Of a DNA stretch of 53,492 nt, positions 1 to 7,385 are shown in pieces. The DNA comes from Aristophania vespae (GTDB lineage: Bacteria > Pseudomonadota > Alphaproteobacteria > Acetobacterales > Acetobacteraceae). The notes below the pieces were generated by a model, which did not search any database, was not told the DNA's origin, and was given only the letters and a program-made list of their open reading frames with translations. Both the position numbers and the translations under genes were made by a program. How positions within the stretch are numbered: the stretch's first letter is position 1; every line of letters begins with the position of its first letter. The DNA lies in the NCBI RefSeq assembly GCF_009906835.1, contig NZ_CP047653.1:1-53492 (forward strand). Direction: 5' to 3'.

Positions 1-132
1 CAAACTTGGAGAGATGGTGCCATTTGCTGTCTGCCAGGCGACGCTTTCTTGTTCGTCTTCTATCCGTTTAATACCTTGTGATAGAATTGAATTTGTTCCT
101 GTTGCTCCATAACGACCGATTGTCAAACTCAT
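1..132 (-). CDS. flgL: FlgL hook-filament junction protein, N-terminal part (continues at 53492)
   Basis: This is the first 44 codons of FlgL (HAP3), which joins hook to filament outside the cell. The start codon is the ATG at 132-130, preceded on the minus strand by a strong Shine-Dalgarno (GAAGGAGAG). It begins MSLTIGRYGATGTNSILSQ. The frame is open to base 1 with no stop, and 132 is a whole number of codons. Reading on from base 53492 continues the same protein in frame, so the gene is split only by where the circle was opened. It lies 39 bases downstream of flgK on the same strand, the usual flgK-flgL order. Confidence 0.85.
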   Translation of the reverse strand, partial: MSLTIGRYGATGTNSILSQGIKRIEDEQESVAWQTANGTISPSL

Positions 133-171
133 AACATCTCTCCTTCAGCTTTTTGAATTTTCTAACGTTTT

Positions 172-1725
172 TCAGACGGCGTTAATGAGAGCTGTGAACA
201 TAGACTGGACAGCTGATACTACTTTGGCGTTGGCAGCATAAGAGTTTTGTAAAGTGATAACTAGTGCCATTTGATTGTTAACATTGACGCCCGACACACT
301 AGCCACTTGAGATTTTAAGGTCGTTCTGACAGAACCTTCAGTACTAAGTTGTTCTTTTGTGTCACTAACAGTTTGTGCCTGGTTTGTCGTCAAAGCTGTA
401 GCAAGTTGATTTAACCCTTGAGCTCCTGAATACCCTGTAGAGAAGGAGCCGTTTGGCCCCAAACCTGAGGATGGTGCTTCAAGATCTCCAGATGTAGCTT
501 CTGGAGCATCACTGAGACCTTTACTGATGACCTTATTAATATTTGTTGAAACGCCTGTGTTTCCATCACTATCTGTGGTGAGAAGGCTAGGTTGATCTAT
601 GTATTTCTGATCTACTGAGAGAGCAGAAGATAAATCGATCAATCCATCAGGTGCAGTTTTGGTCGGGTCTTTTGAAATTGGCTGAGAGCTACCATTTGTA
701 AATAAGGGCAGCCCAGAGTCATTAAAGCGATTTATTAATGTATATGAAAATGAATCAAGCTGAGCCTGCATTTGGGGGTATGTTTCATCGCGCAGTGTGA
801 TATTAGCGCCTAATGTGCCGTCTGTTAAATGAGACGTAATATCTTTTCCATCAAGCATTATTCCGGGAATACCGCCATCGGTCTCTCCAGAAGAATGGTA
901 CATGGCAGGAGAAACTCCAACTTTCGACGTTGAGAGTGGCCATGTAGAAGATGGTAATTTTTGGCTGTCTGTCGCTAATCCCATTTGCTCAGGCCTTGTA
1001 GGTAACTTTGTACCATCCTGAGTGGTAATAATCATGTCACCATTAGCTTTTTCAGTAAAAGAAACACCTAGTTTCTCTGAAAGATCGCTCATAAACTCAA
1101 AGCGTTTATTCTCAAGATCAGATGTGTCATTACCTGAAGCTTTTTGTGACATGATCTGACGTGTGAGGTCCCCTATAGTCGTCAGATCTGTATTAACCGT
1201 AGATACTGTAGATACGACAGCATCATGAGCATTCTGCCGCTGATTTTGATAAACGGATGATAAAGTGTGTATGTCGTTAACTAAAGCTTTGGCATTTGAA
1301 ATAACGGTAGATAAGGCCCCGCTATCTGAAGGCGTATTGCTCAGTTTAACTAAAGAAGAAGAGACTTTTTGAAGATAATTAGGGAGCGTACCGATAGTGT
1401 CTGAGTTACTATCAGCATTGCTCCCTGTCGTTCCTTGTACAGATGAAACAGCACCGAGCGAGTTATGTTTGGTTGTAAGACCACCAACCTTAGCATTTTG
1501 GGCGTAAAGTGCGGATTGCAACGCAGGGGACGTAACAAGACTGTTATGTCCGACTTTTACGCCTACACCTTTGCCGCTTGACACAACAGATGTAACGTTG
1601 GCGTTCTCCGATACATAACCTTCGGTAGAAGCGTTTGTAATATTTTTGGAGACCGTCTCAAGCTGTGATTCTATGGCTTGAAGTCCACCAGTAGCGATAT
1701 TAAGCGGAAGACCAAGACCCATCAT
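172..1725 (-). CDS. flgK: FlgK hook-associated protein 1
   Basis: FlgK is the first junction protein between hook and filament; it is exported by the flagellar type III system. The 517-residue product has the N-terminal rod/hook helix (about 5-40, with the SKNITNASTEGY signature) and the C-terminal coiled-coil helix (about 470-517, with NNQMALVITLQNSYAANAKV). Both are needed for assembly by this family, and the middle is variable and Ser/Thr-rich. The tandem ATG ATG start has a TGGAG ribosome site just upstream. The length is typical. It lies directly upstream of flgL and is probably co-transcribed with it. Confidence 0.93.
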   Translation of the reverse strand: MMGLGLPLNIATGGLQAIESQLETVSKNITNASTEGYVSENANVTSVVSSGKGVGVKVGHNSLVTSPALQSALYAQNAKVGGLTTKHNSLGAVSSVQGTTGSNADSNSDTIGTLPNYLQKVSSSLVKLSNTPSDSGALSTVISNAKALVNDIHTLSSVYQNQRQNAHDAVVSTVSTVNTDLTTIGDLTRQIMSQKASGNDTSDLENKRFEFMSDLSEKLGVSFTEKANGDMIITTQDGTKLPTRPEQMGLATDSQKLPSSTWPLSTSKVGVSPAMYHSSGETDGGIPGIMLDGKDITSHLTDGTLGANITLRDETYPQMQAQLDSFSYTLINRFNDSGLPLFTNGSSQPISKDPTKTAPDGLIDLSSALSVDQKYIDQPSLLTTDSDGNTGVSTNINKVISKGLSDAPEATSGDLEAPSSGLGPNGSFSTGYSGAQGLNQLATALTTNQAQTVSDTKEQLSTEGSVRTTLKSQVASVSGVNVNNQMALVITLQNSYAANAKVVSAVQSMFTALINAV

Positions 1726-1853
1726 TTCACTCCAAAAACTTTATTATACAAGAAGGTAACAGTACATTGTACTGAAATTAGTCGTTGGTAAATTATATAC
1801 CTAACACTAGAGAAAAAATACTACAAAAAGATTAAATGCAACTATAGTTTTCT

Positions 1854-1876
1854 AACCAACTGTTAAGCTGTTGGTT
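1854..1876. repeat. Inverted repeat across the 3' end of flgF
   Basis: AACCAAC (1854-1860) and GTTGGTT (1870-1876) form a 7-bp stem around the flgF stop codon. It could be a weak terminator or an mRNA 3' hairpin, but there is no T-run after it on the minus strand. Confidence 0.3.
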
Positions 1877-2612
1877 CGGAGGTAATCTTATCGAGAGCGT
1901 TTAATCTCCGTGTAAAATCTTTTTGTAAAAGCTGAAAATTAAGATCATATTCTCTTTGTATTTTAACCATTTCAGTCGTGGCTGCTACAGGATTAACATT
2001 ACTTGCTTCTAGCATACCTTGCCGAATTTCTTTTGTATCAACTGCCCGCAATGGTGTCGTAGGACGAAAGAGATGGTCTCCCTCAGCTTTCAAAGTATTA
2101 GTATTGTCGACCGTAACAAGATTTATAGAGCCTACACGTCCCCTATCGGTAGAAATTGTGCCGTCAGATGCAACTGATAACCTTAGGGGAATATCTTGAG
2201 GATCCAACGTGATATTTCTGTTCTGATTATCAAGTAGCGGATTACCTGCCGAATCAACAATCGTTCCATCGTTTGAGTATTGGAATTTACCGTCGCGGGT
2301 TAGTCTGACACCTTGTTGGGTACGAACGGCGAAATAGCCTCGACCATTAATAGCTAAATCAAGTGGATTTCCTGTCGTGCGAAGTTCTCCCTGAAGGTTA
2401 TCACGATAGGTGGCTTTGTCTTGATTATAATTAAGCGTTTTTTCAGAGCCTAATCCATGAGCATTATGCTGCTTAGAGAGATAGTCAGAAAAAAGGACAC
2501 GAGATCCCTTGAAGCCGTCTGTATTGGTATTAGCCAGGTTATTCGCGGTTACATCCAAAGCTCTTGTAAGGGTGTCAATACGTGATAAAGCTAAATAACT
2601 TGTGGTGTCCAC
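1863..2612 (-). CDS. flgF: FlgF proximal rod protein
   Basis: FlgF is a proximal rod subunit of the basal body. The 249-residue product has the N-terminal flagellar rod signature (ANNLANTNTDGFKGSRVLFSDY, about 23-44), the central FlgE/F/G domain (GNPLDLAINGRGYFAV, about 81-96) and the C-terminal helix ending near EMVKIQREYDLNFQLLQKD. It is shorter than FlgG and has a less canonical N-terminus, so FlgF is favoured. It is divergent from flgG, with 260 bases between the two genes, so the pair is transcribed in opposite directions rather than as the common flgF-flgG operon. Confidence 0.88.
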   Translation of the reverse strand: MDTTSYLALSRIDTLTRALDVTANNLANTNTDGFKGSRVLFSDYLSKQHNAHGLGSEKTLNYNQDKATYRDNLQGELRTTGNPLDLAINGRGYFAVRTQQGVRLTRDGKFQYSNDGTIVDSAGNPLLDNQNRNITLDPQDIPLRLSVASDGTISTDRGRVGSINLVTVDNTNTLKAEGDHLFRPTTPLRAVDTKEIRQGMLEASNVNPVAATTEMVKIQREYDLNFQLLQKDFTRRLNALDKITSEPTA

Positions 2613-2822
2613 AAATATCTCCGCGCGAAAGTTAATCCGACTTATTCTTTTCAGTTATTATATTAAGCCATTTTAGCATAAAAATCTTTAGACAATCCCC
2701 ATTTATTTCTGTTCTTGAAAAAGAAAAATATCTTGCATAAAATTTTCACACTCCGTAATTTGCGCATAAGTATAACATTGTTTGGTGATCAATGATTGTT
2801 TCACCAGATGGTCATCAAAATT

Positions 2823-2850
2823 TGTCATAGAAAGACAGTCTTTTATGACA
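2823..2850. promoter_or_regulatory. Near-perfect 28-bp palindrome upstream of flgG
   Basis: TGTCATA (2823-2829) and AAAGAC (2831-2836) are mirrored by GTCTTT (2838-2843) and TATGACA (2844-2850), with only one unpaired base beside the centre. It lies just before the flgG ribosome site, within the flgF/flgG divergent region. It may be an operator for a dimeric regulator or a 5' leader hairpin. No regulator can be assigned from sequence. Confidence 0.5.
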
Positions 2851-2872
2851 GAGGGGTGAGGAGTCTAAATTC

Positions 2873-3661
2873 ATGCTTCGGTCTCTAGATATTGCTGCAA
2901 CAGGCATGCAGGCTCAAACCACAAATGTGGAAACGATTTCACATAACATGGCCAATATGACGACGACCGGTTACAAAAGGCGTCGTGCAGAATTTCAGGA
3001 TCTAATTTATCAAGATCTGCGTCGCGTAGGTACAATGAGTTCGGATACTGGCTACCGGGTACCTGCTGGTGCTCAGATTGGTTTAGGCGTGCGGACCGCT
3101 GCTATTTACCGCATTAACGAGCAGGGGTCGTTATCTCAAACAGGCAATGCTCTTGATCTAGCTATTGAAGGGCGTGGCTATTTCCGTATTTTGTTACCCT
3201 CTGGGGAATATGCATATACGCGCGATGGAACATTCTCTCTTTCGCAGGATGGAAGCATCGTCACAGCTGATGGTTATCCTCTAGTCCCTAATATTGCTGT
3301 CCCTAACAATGCTGAAAATATTACGATCGATCAGTCGGGCCAGGTACAGTACACATTGGCTGGACAGCCAGATGCTCAGGTGGCTGGACAGATTCAGTTA
3401 ACGACATTCCAAAATGAAAATGGTCTGGCTGCCATGGGGCAGAACTTATTTACTGAAACAACTTCTTCAGGGGATCCTATTAATGGTAACCCCCAGAGTG
3501 TTGGCTTCGGTAGTGTTCGGCAAGGATTTGTCGAAGAATCTGCTGTAAATGCTGTGACAGAAATTACTAATCTTATTACAGCACAACGTGCTTATGAGAT
3601 GAACAGCAAGACGATTACAGCTTCCGATCAAATGCTGCAGACTTTAACTAGCCTGCGATAG
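2873..3661 (+). CDS. flgG: FlgG distal rod protein
   Basis: FlgG builds the distal rod that passes through the P and L rings. The 262-residue length is exactly typical. It has the FlgG N-terminus (MLRSLDIAATGMQAQ, then NVETISHNMANMTTTGYKR), the central domain (GNALDLAIEGRGYFRI) and the conserved C-terminus (TNLITAQRAYEMNSKTITAS). A GAGGGGTGAGGAG ribosome site precedes the ATG. It leads an operon with flgA and flgH downstream, as in many alphaproteobacteria. Confidence 0.96.
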   Translation: MLRSLDIAATGMQAQTTNVETISHNMANMTTTGYKRRRAEFQDLIYQDLRRVGTMSSDTGYRVPAGAQIGLGVRTAAIYRINEQGSLSQTGNALDLAIEGRGYFRILLPSGEYAYTRDGTFSLSQDGSIVTADGYPLVPNIAVPNNAENITIDQSGQVQYTLAGQPDAQVAGQIQLTTFQNENGLAAMGQNLFTETTSSGDPINGNPQSVGFGSVRQGFVEESAVNAVTEITNLITAQRAYEMNSKTITASDQMLQTLTSLR

Positions 3662-3680
3662 GCTATAAGGGGTTCTACCT

Positions 3681-4709
3681 ATTTTTAGGCTGAAGAGCAT
3701 ATTTAATATACTGACTGCTGCAGTAATAATAGCAGTCAGTATGTTGAACTATTCATATGGCGCCAGATTACGCTCTTCTGGGGAAATAGAAACTAACGTG
3801 GTTTTATTGTCCAATCTTTTCGATGGATTAGAACCAGGGCAAGATAGAGTTATAGGTCCAGCTCCTGCACCAGGGAAATCGATTCAAATTGGTGGTTATC
3901 AGCTTATAGCTATTGCTGATCAATATGGCGTGGAGTGGGATGATCAGTCATCTACAGCCACATTAAAACTAGTGCGTGCTGGTCATGTATTAGACAGAGA
4001 TTATTTTATCGATCTTGTAAAGAAAAACATAGCGTTAAAGGATGGGCAGAATAGCTTTTCCGTAGATGTTGCCAGCTTCAAACCTATTGTGGTCGATAAG
4101 AAAGACCAAGATCCTGTCACGCTTTCAGAGATAAATTGGGACAAGAAAACAGGAAAGTTTTCAGCAACTGCGTACTTGTCGCATCCTTCAGGCGATAAAA
4201 TGATAGATTCTTTCATTTTGAGGGGTACGATCAGGTTAAAGCAGCCAGTAACGGTTTATAATTCCTCGTATCCTGCGGGATATATTATCCAAAGTGGTGA
4301 TATGCATATTGAACCAAATTATTCAGGGAAAATTCCTTTATCATCACAAGTATTACCTAACCCAGATAATATCGTTGGCATGTCTTTATCACATGCTGTT
4401 GCAGGAGGAGATCCGGTACTTGTAACAGATTTGAGGCGTGTTACTTTAATTCATCAGGGAGATCCGGTACTAATTACTTATAGTACTCCTGGTTTGAGGC
4501 TCACTGCAACAGGGCGTGCATTAGAAGATGGGGGAAGTGGACAATTTGTTCATGCCCTTAATTTAGGTAGTAAAATGATCGTTCAGGGTAAAGTAATGGC
4601 CTCAGGAGAAATCAGGGTAGATGCCTCTTCTACGGCTGTACCAGCAAGTTCTAAAGAAGTGAGAGGCCTCAGACTGCCTACTACAATGATGAATAATGGC
4701 GATAGATAA
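3681..4709 (+). CDS. flgA: FlgA P-ring assembly chaperone (probable ATT start)
   Basis: FlgA is a periplasmic chaperone for P-ring (FlgI) assembly. The C-terminal half (about 225-330) resembles the SAF/FlgA domain (YPAGYIIQSGDMHIE, DPVLVTDLRRVTLIHQGDPV, then GRALEDGG and the NLGSKMIVQGKV motif). The first ATG of the frame (3741) leaves no signal peptide. The frame is open back to 3669, and that extension encodes a typical signal peptide (FNILTAAVIIAVSMLNYSYGA). An AAGGGG ribosome site (3667-3672) is 8 bases before an ATT at 3681; CTG at 3690 is the alternative. I chose 3681. The gene overlaps flgH as TAATG. Confidence 0.8.
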   Translation: MFRLKSIFNILTAAVIIAVSMLNYSYGARLRSSGEIETNVVLLSNLFDGLEPGQDRVIGPAPAPGKSIQIGGYQLIAIADQYGVEWDDQSSTATLKLVRAGHVLDRDYFIDLVKKNIALKDGQNSFSVDVASFKPIVVDKKDQDPVTLSEINWDKKTGKFSATAYLSHPSGDKMIDSFILRGTIRLKQPVTVYNSSYPAGYIIQSGDMHIEPNYSGKIPLSSQVLPNPDNIVGMSLSHAVAGGDPVLVTDLRRVTLIHQGDPVLITYSTPGLRLTATGRALEDGGSGQFVHALNLGSKMIVQGKVMASGEIRVDASSTAVPASSKEVRGLRLPTTMMNNGDR

Positions 4710-5437
4710 TGGCTTACCATCATAAAATTACTCAATTTTCTTCTGTCGTCCTCTGTATGTTTCTCTCAGCCTGTGGGGGGGCGGCAGCATTAAGTGAAAT
4801 TGGCCATCCTCCTCGCATGACTATGAGTTCTGACCCAACCTTGTCTCCTGATTATCGTCCTATTACCATGCCAATGCCACCTCTCCAGGCGCCTCCGAGT
4901 GAGGTGGGAAGTTTATGGCGTCCAGGTAGCCGTGCCTTTTTTAAAGACCAAAGGGCTTCTCAGGTTGGAGATTTGCTAACGATTAAGGTAGAAGTGGCTG
5001 ACACAGCAAATGTTAGTAACAATACCGGAACATCAGGTAATGGATCCGAAAATTTTGGAATACCTAGTCTTTTAGGTATGAAGAGTAGGGTTATCGGGAA
5101 TAATGTTCTTCAAACTTCAAGTTCGAGTTCAGCCAATGGTGCTGGGAGTATTAGAAGAAATGAAACAGTTACACTAACACTTGCTGGAGTTATTACCCAG
5201 ATACTTCCAAATGGAAATTTTGTTGTGGTCGCTAGGCAGGAGGTTAGAGTTAACGGGGAGCTGCGACAAATTACAGTGAGTGGTGTTGTAAGGCCACAAG
5301 ATGTTTCCGAAGATAATGTCGTTACACATGATCGTATTGCTGAAGCCCGTATTTCTTATGGTGGTCGTGGTCAACTCAGCCGCTATCAGGATGCGCGTTA
5401 TGGGCAGCAGGTTTTAGATCATGTATTACCTTTTTAA
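4709..5437 (+). CDS. flgH: FlgH L-ring lipoprotein
   Basis: FlgH forms the L ring in the outer membrane. The 242-residue product starts with a lipoprotein signal peptide with lipobox LSAC (modified Cys22). It carries family motifs: SLWRPGSRAFFKDQRASQVGDLLTIKVEV (about 68-96), ETVTLTLAGVITQILPNGNFVVVARQEVRVNGE, and SGVVRPQDVSEDNVVTHDRIAEARISYGGRG. Its ATG overlaps the flgA stop, which implies translational coupling. Length and motifs are standard. Confidence 0.96.
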   Translation: MAYHHKITQFSSVVLCMFLSACGGAAALSEIGHPPRMTMSSDPTLSPDYRPITMPMPPLQAPPSEVGSLWRPGSRAFFKDQRASQVGDLLTIKVEVADTANVSNNTGTSGNGSENFGIPSLLGMKSRVIGNNVLQTSSSSSANGAGSIRRNETVTLTLAGVITQILPNGNFVVVARQEVRVNGELRQITVSGVVRPQDVSEDNVVTHDRIAEARISYGGRGQLSRYQDARYGQQVLDHVLPF

Positions 5438-5554
5438 GTCATATAATGGTTTCAGCAAGGTTGCTTAAAGATTAAATAAAACTTATAAATAACTCTGTTA
5501 TTTTAATTGAGTAGCGGAGTTATCTCTTTTCTCAAAAAGAATGAAGGAGATAAG

Positions 5555-6052
5555 TTGTCTTACAGTGAGGGCTGGAAAACTTTAATGGGCGAAGAAAAAA
5601 CTCCTGAAGGCTTTATTCCTCAAGGTCTTGTTGTAAGTAATGTCCGTGGTGAAGTTGGTGGTGCTCTGGTAATTTCAGGCACTGTTGAATGTTCTGACAT
5701 TAAGGCAAAAAAAATCGTTGTTTCCCGTTTTGGTGAAATAAAAGACGGCCATGTGGAAGCCGATATAGCTGTCATTGAAGGGCAAGCTGTAGGGGTCATA
5801 TTTCGTGTGAGCCGTTTTGTTGCGTCTAGTACAGCGAGATTGTTTGATTGTGTCATTGAAATGAATAACGCGACTGGGTGTTCATTTCACGAAAGTGCGC
5901 ATTTTGAGGGTGATATAAAAATCTCTGCTACTCAGAAAAAAGATTTTCTATCCCGGCAGGCAGAGGTTGTTTTAGAATATAAACCTTCTGATGTTATTTT
6001 TAATGATATGGTTCATGCTGAAGTTGAAGCTGATATCCCTTTAGGTGATTAA
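5555..6052 (+). CDS. Bactofilin-like polymer-forming protein
   Basis: Bactofilins are small beta-helical proteins that polymerise without nucleotide; some are needed for flagellar basal-body placement or assembly. This protein shows the short hydrophobic-Gly repeats of that fold (for example RGEVGGALVISGTVECSDI, FGEIKDGHVEADIAVIEGQAVG, FVASSTARLFDCVIE). I chose the TTG at 5555 because GAAGGAGA lies 5 bases upstream. A TTG at 5507 in the same frame has no ribosome site. It follows flgH and precedes a motE-like gene in one direction. The identification rests on fold-type pattern and length (165 residues), so it is moderate. Confidence 0.6.
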   Translation: MSYSEGWKTLMGEEKTPEGFIPQGLVVSNVRGEVGGALVISGTVECSDIKAKKIVVSRFGEIKDGHVEADIAVIEGQAVGVIFRVSRFVASSTARLFDCVIEMNNATGCSFHESAHFEGDIKISATQKKDFLSRQAEVVLEYKPSDVIFNDMVHAEVEADIPLGD

Positions 6053-6108
6053 TTTGCTAATATTTACTATGTTAAGAATTATACAAAAATAATATCAATA
6101 GTTGATAT

Positions 6109-6783
6109 GTGCTTGGGATCGGAAATATGAGGAGTTGGAAAAGAAACGTGCCGGCTATTTCAACTTCATATAAGAATATCGGAGCTGTGATAGCGGCAAC
6201 GATATTTTACCTCTCCATACCGGGCTTTTCATGGGGTAATGAAAAAGAGACGGCTTCTGAAGTAACTCCCGTTATACAAAAATCAGCTTCGCATGATGAT
6301 ATAAAGTCTGTTGAGGATATTGAAGAGCAAAAGCGTATTCTCGAAACCGCAAAGCAAGCCTTAGCTGAGAAGCTTCAAACTGTTCGTGCCACGACTGGCG
6401 ATGTAGAAGATTACGTGTCTAATAATCAGCTTGTTGATAAAGAAGCTGTGAAAAAACTAATCAGTATTTACGAAAACATGCGTCCACGCGAGGCAGCAGC
6501 CGTTTTTGATGTAATGGATCCTCATGTTCTTGTAGCAATTTCTGCACGGATGAATACACGTAAATTATCGGCTATTATGGCACAAATGTCGCGTGAACGA
6601 GTTAATATGGTTTCTCAATACCTTATCGGGGTAAGAACTTTTCACCAAAAAAATACTCTTAATATATTTAATTTAGACGATAAACTTTCCGATAAACTTC
6701 TTTCTACGTCTAATGATAATCACTATAGTGTGAAAAGCAAAACTGTGACAGGTATTAGACCACTTTTACCATCGCGGCAGTAA
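6109..6783 (+). CDS. MotE-like flagellar protein (MgtE N-terminal-like domain)
   Basis: The 224-residue product has an N-terminal signal or anchor segment (about 22-42), a charged, coiled-coil-like stretch (about 60-110) and an MgtE-N-like segment (YENMRPREAAAVFDVMDPHVLVAISARMNTRKLSAIMAQM, about 120-160). This is the layout of alphaproteobacterial MotE/FlbB-type proteins, which act in the periplasm or at the motor. The start is taken as GTG 6109; ATG 6127 is possible. The gene at 40758 is a paralogue. The C-terminus (about 180-224) has no match to the paralogue. Confidence 0.65.
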   Translation: MLGIGNMRSWKRNVPAISTSYKNIGAVIAATIFYLSIPGFSWGNEKETASEVTPVIQKSASHDDIKSVEDIEEQKRILETAKQALAEKLQTVRATTGDVEDYVSNNQLVDKEAVKKLISIYENMRPREAAAVFDVMDPHVLVAISARMNTRKLSAIMAQMSRERVNMVSQYLIGVRTFHQKNTLNIFNLDDKLSDKLLSTSNDNHYSVKSKTVTGIRPLLPSRQ

Positions 6784-6821
6784 TTTGAGACGAAAGCAAG
6801 TAAGAGGAAGGAAGACAGATT

Positions 6822-7175
6822 TTGATTAAGCTTCATATAGTCAAATTATTTTTCTTGTCTGGAAGCTTGGTTTTAATGGTCTCAGCTTGCTCTCCTGATT
6901 ATTTGGCAAGGAAAATCACAGGGCGGGAATGTAGTGCAGGTTATATAGCAAAAGGCGATGACTGGTGCATGCCTATAGAGCGCAACCCCCCTCCTCAGCC
7001 TTATTGCACGCAAAGTTGGAATGGGGTTGATTGCTTTGCACGTCCAGATTTAATACCAAATGTGGCTCATGAAGTATATGAGGGACCACGTGGTCTTACA
7101 CAAGATCAAAATGCTAGAAGGCTTAATATGCCCATAGAGGGGATACCGCCTACTAGTCAATTTTTGCCACCATAA
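6822..7175 (+). CDS. Small cysteine-rich lipoprotein of unknown role
   Basis: The 117-residue product starts at TTG 6822 behind an AGAGGAAGGAAG ribosome site. It has a signal peptide with lipobox VSAC (modified Cys23), then four further Cys (in GRECSAGY, DDWCMP, PYCTQSW, VDCFARPD) that could form two disulfides. The C-terminus is Pro-rich. I recognise no enzymatic motif. It is the last gene of the flgG operon, next to fliF, so a role in the envelope near the flagellum is plausible but not shown. Confidence 0.65.
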   Translation: MIKLHIVKLFFLSGSLVLMVSACSPDYLARKITGRECSAGYIAKGDDWCMPIERNPPPQPYCTQSWNGVDCFARPDLIPNVAHEVYEGPRGLTQDQNARRLNMPIEGIPPTSQFLPP

Positions 7176-7257
7176 GTTTAGAGAGGAACTATGTTGTTTT
7201 ATTATCCTTAAACGTATATGAGACGATTTTATTTAATTAAGCAGTCTCGTTCTTAAT

Positions 7258-7277
7258 TAGTAGCCTAAGTGCTACTA
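7258..7277. repeat. Inverted repeat in the fliF leader region
   Basis: TAGTAGC (7258-7264) and GCTACTA (7271-7277) form a 7-bp stem with a 6-base loop, followed by AAAAG. It may end the flgG operon weakly or be part of the fliF promoter region (7176-7385). A second dyad, CCTTAA-TAT-TTAAGG, lies further downstream in the same gap. Confidence 0.3.
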
Positions 7278-7385
7278 AAAGACATTCACTGCTATTCTGA
7301 TCTGTCATGATCAAAAAAAGTTAAAGGCATGTCCTTAATATTTAAGGATAGTAGCTGTAGTTAATAGTGAGTAGATATCCTTCTT

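Noticed and set aside
7176-7385. TTAA-spaced motifs as CtrA boxes upstream of fliF
   Set aside because: The spacings do not match TTAA-N7-TTAA, and such motifs are common by chance in AT-rich DNA.
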